From contig CAMPIF010000296.1 in the NCBI GenBank assembly GCA_946886245.1, positions 1 through 5,864 on the forward strand: a stretch of 5,864 nt of DNA, in the 5' to 3' direction. Source of the DNA: Ectopseudomonas composti. GTDB lineage: Bacteria; Pseudomonadota; Gammaproteobacteria; Pseudomonadales; Pseudomonadaceae. Positions 5,466 through 5,864 of this stretch are shown piece after piece. The position numbers and the translations under genes are program-made. Numbering within the stretch: position 1 is the stretch's first letter; the number at the start of each line of letters is the position of its first letter. The notes beneath the pieces were generated by a model. That model saw only the letters and a program-made list of their open reading frames with translations. It was not told the DNA's origin and did no database searches.

Positions 5466-5864
5466 TCAGTTGCCGGCGACCAGCGCGGCGCTGGCGGGCT
5501 TGCCGTCCAGCGTAGTGACGCCCTCGAGCCAGGCCTCGACCACCTGCGGATTGGCCTTGATCCAGTCACGCGCTACCTGTGCAGGCTGCTTGCGATCCAT
5601 GATCGGCTGCATCAGCTCGGCTTCCTGCGCGCTGGTGAAGCGCAGGCTGGTGAGCAGACGGTTGGCGTTGGGGCAGCGTTCGGCATAATCCGGCGCGGTA
5701 ACGGTGGACACCGTGGCGGCACCGTCATTGGGGCCGAACACGTCTTCGGTGCCGGTCAGATAGGTGATCTGCATCGACAGGTTCATCGGGTGCGGTCTCC
5801 AGCCGAAGAACACCACCGGTTTCTCGTTGCGCGCAGCGCGGCCGACGGCGGCGAGCATGCCAGC
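5466..5864 (-). CDS. caiX: Carnitine/betaine-type ABC substrate-binding protein, C-terminal part (N-terminus outside window)
   Basis: Periplasmic binding protein of the ProX/OpuAC glycine-betaine family, in the position of P. aeruginosa caiX, which delivers carnitine to a choline/betaine/carnitine ABC transporter. Only the last 133 residues are present; the frame is open to the right edge, so the signal peptide and first lobe lie beyond it and the ATG at 5858 is internal. Visible features are [14 protein letters not shown], where the Trp is in the usual aromatic-box segment for trimethylammonium binding, then the second-lobe region ([19 protein letters not shown]) and the C-terminal helices [19 protein letters not shown] lone Cys in [10 protein letters not shown] is typical of this family. 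It is first in the visible cluster and 100 nt ahead of cdhC with a hairpin between. Carnitine specificity is from context; betaine or choline binding cannot be excluded by sequence. Confidence 0.85.
   Translation of the reverse strand, partial: AGMLAAVGRAARNEKPVVFFGWRPHPMNLSMQITYLTGTEDVFGPNDGAATVSTVTAPDYAERCPNANRLLTSLRFTSAQEAELMQPIMDRKQPAQVARDWIKANPQVVEAWLEGVTTLDGKPASAALVAGN

Noticed and set aside
5366..5569. N-terminal extension of cdhC to 5569
   Set aside because: It would translate a hairpin and the antisense of caiX. The ATG at 5365 has a Shine-Dalgarno and begins the conserved barrel.

Overview
The window is high-GC proteobacterial DNA. Its main part (about 345 to the right end) looks like a Pseudomonas chromosome. 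The evidence is the gene order of the carnitine catabolism cluster, the family members present, and several dispersed palindromic repeats of the kind that litter intergenic gaps in Pseudomonas. Species cannot be told from this sequence alone.

Layout. Positions 1-347 are a mosaic of coding fragments that do not belong together: a piece of a squalene/phytoene synthase family protein (3 to about 225, +), then a piece of an MgtE-type magnesium transporter (about 225-347, +), both without start or end. These run tail-on into a large DUF2339 membrane protein gene (minus strand, start at 2140), which is cut off at about position 345 far short of its usual length. I read this as a chimeric contig or clone end rather than natural gene fusion. 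Positions 2141-2391 are a divergent intergenic region with candidate promoters and one palindromic repeat. A small YkgJ-type cysteine-cluster protein follows (2392-2787, +).

Positions 2824-5864 hold the L-carnitine catabolism genes, all on the minus strand, so transcription runs right to left: caiX (carnitine/betaine-type substrate-binding protein, N-terminus beyond the right edge), cdhC (BKACE-family dehydrocarnitine:acetyl-CoA cleavage enzyme), lcdH/cdhA (L-carnitine 3-dehydrogenase), cdhB (betainyl-CoA thioesterase). Together, CaiX captures carnitine in the periplasm, LcdH oxidises it to 3-dehydrocarnitine, CdhC exchanges acetyl-CoA for betainyl-CoA and acetoacetate, and CdhB releases glycine betaine, which feeds betaine demethylation. 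The cdhR-type regulator expected near this cluster is not in the window.

The carnitine genes form one co-directional cluster, but each internal gap carries hairpins: 100 nt between caiX and cdhC, 148 nt between cdhC and lcdH, 57 nt between lcdH and cdhB. Two of the genes (cdhC, cdhB) have their stop codons inside dispersed repeats. No RNA gene, CRISPR array, insertion sequence or novel defence or biosynthetic system was seen. The window is ordinary catabolic chromosome apart from the left-end mosaic and the repeat architecture.
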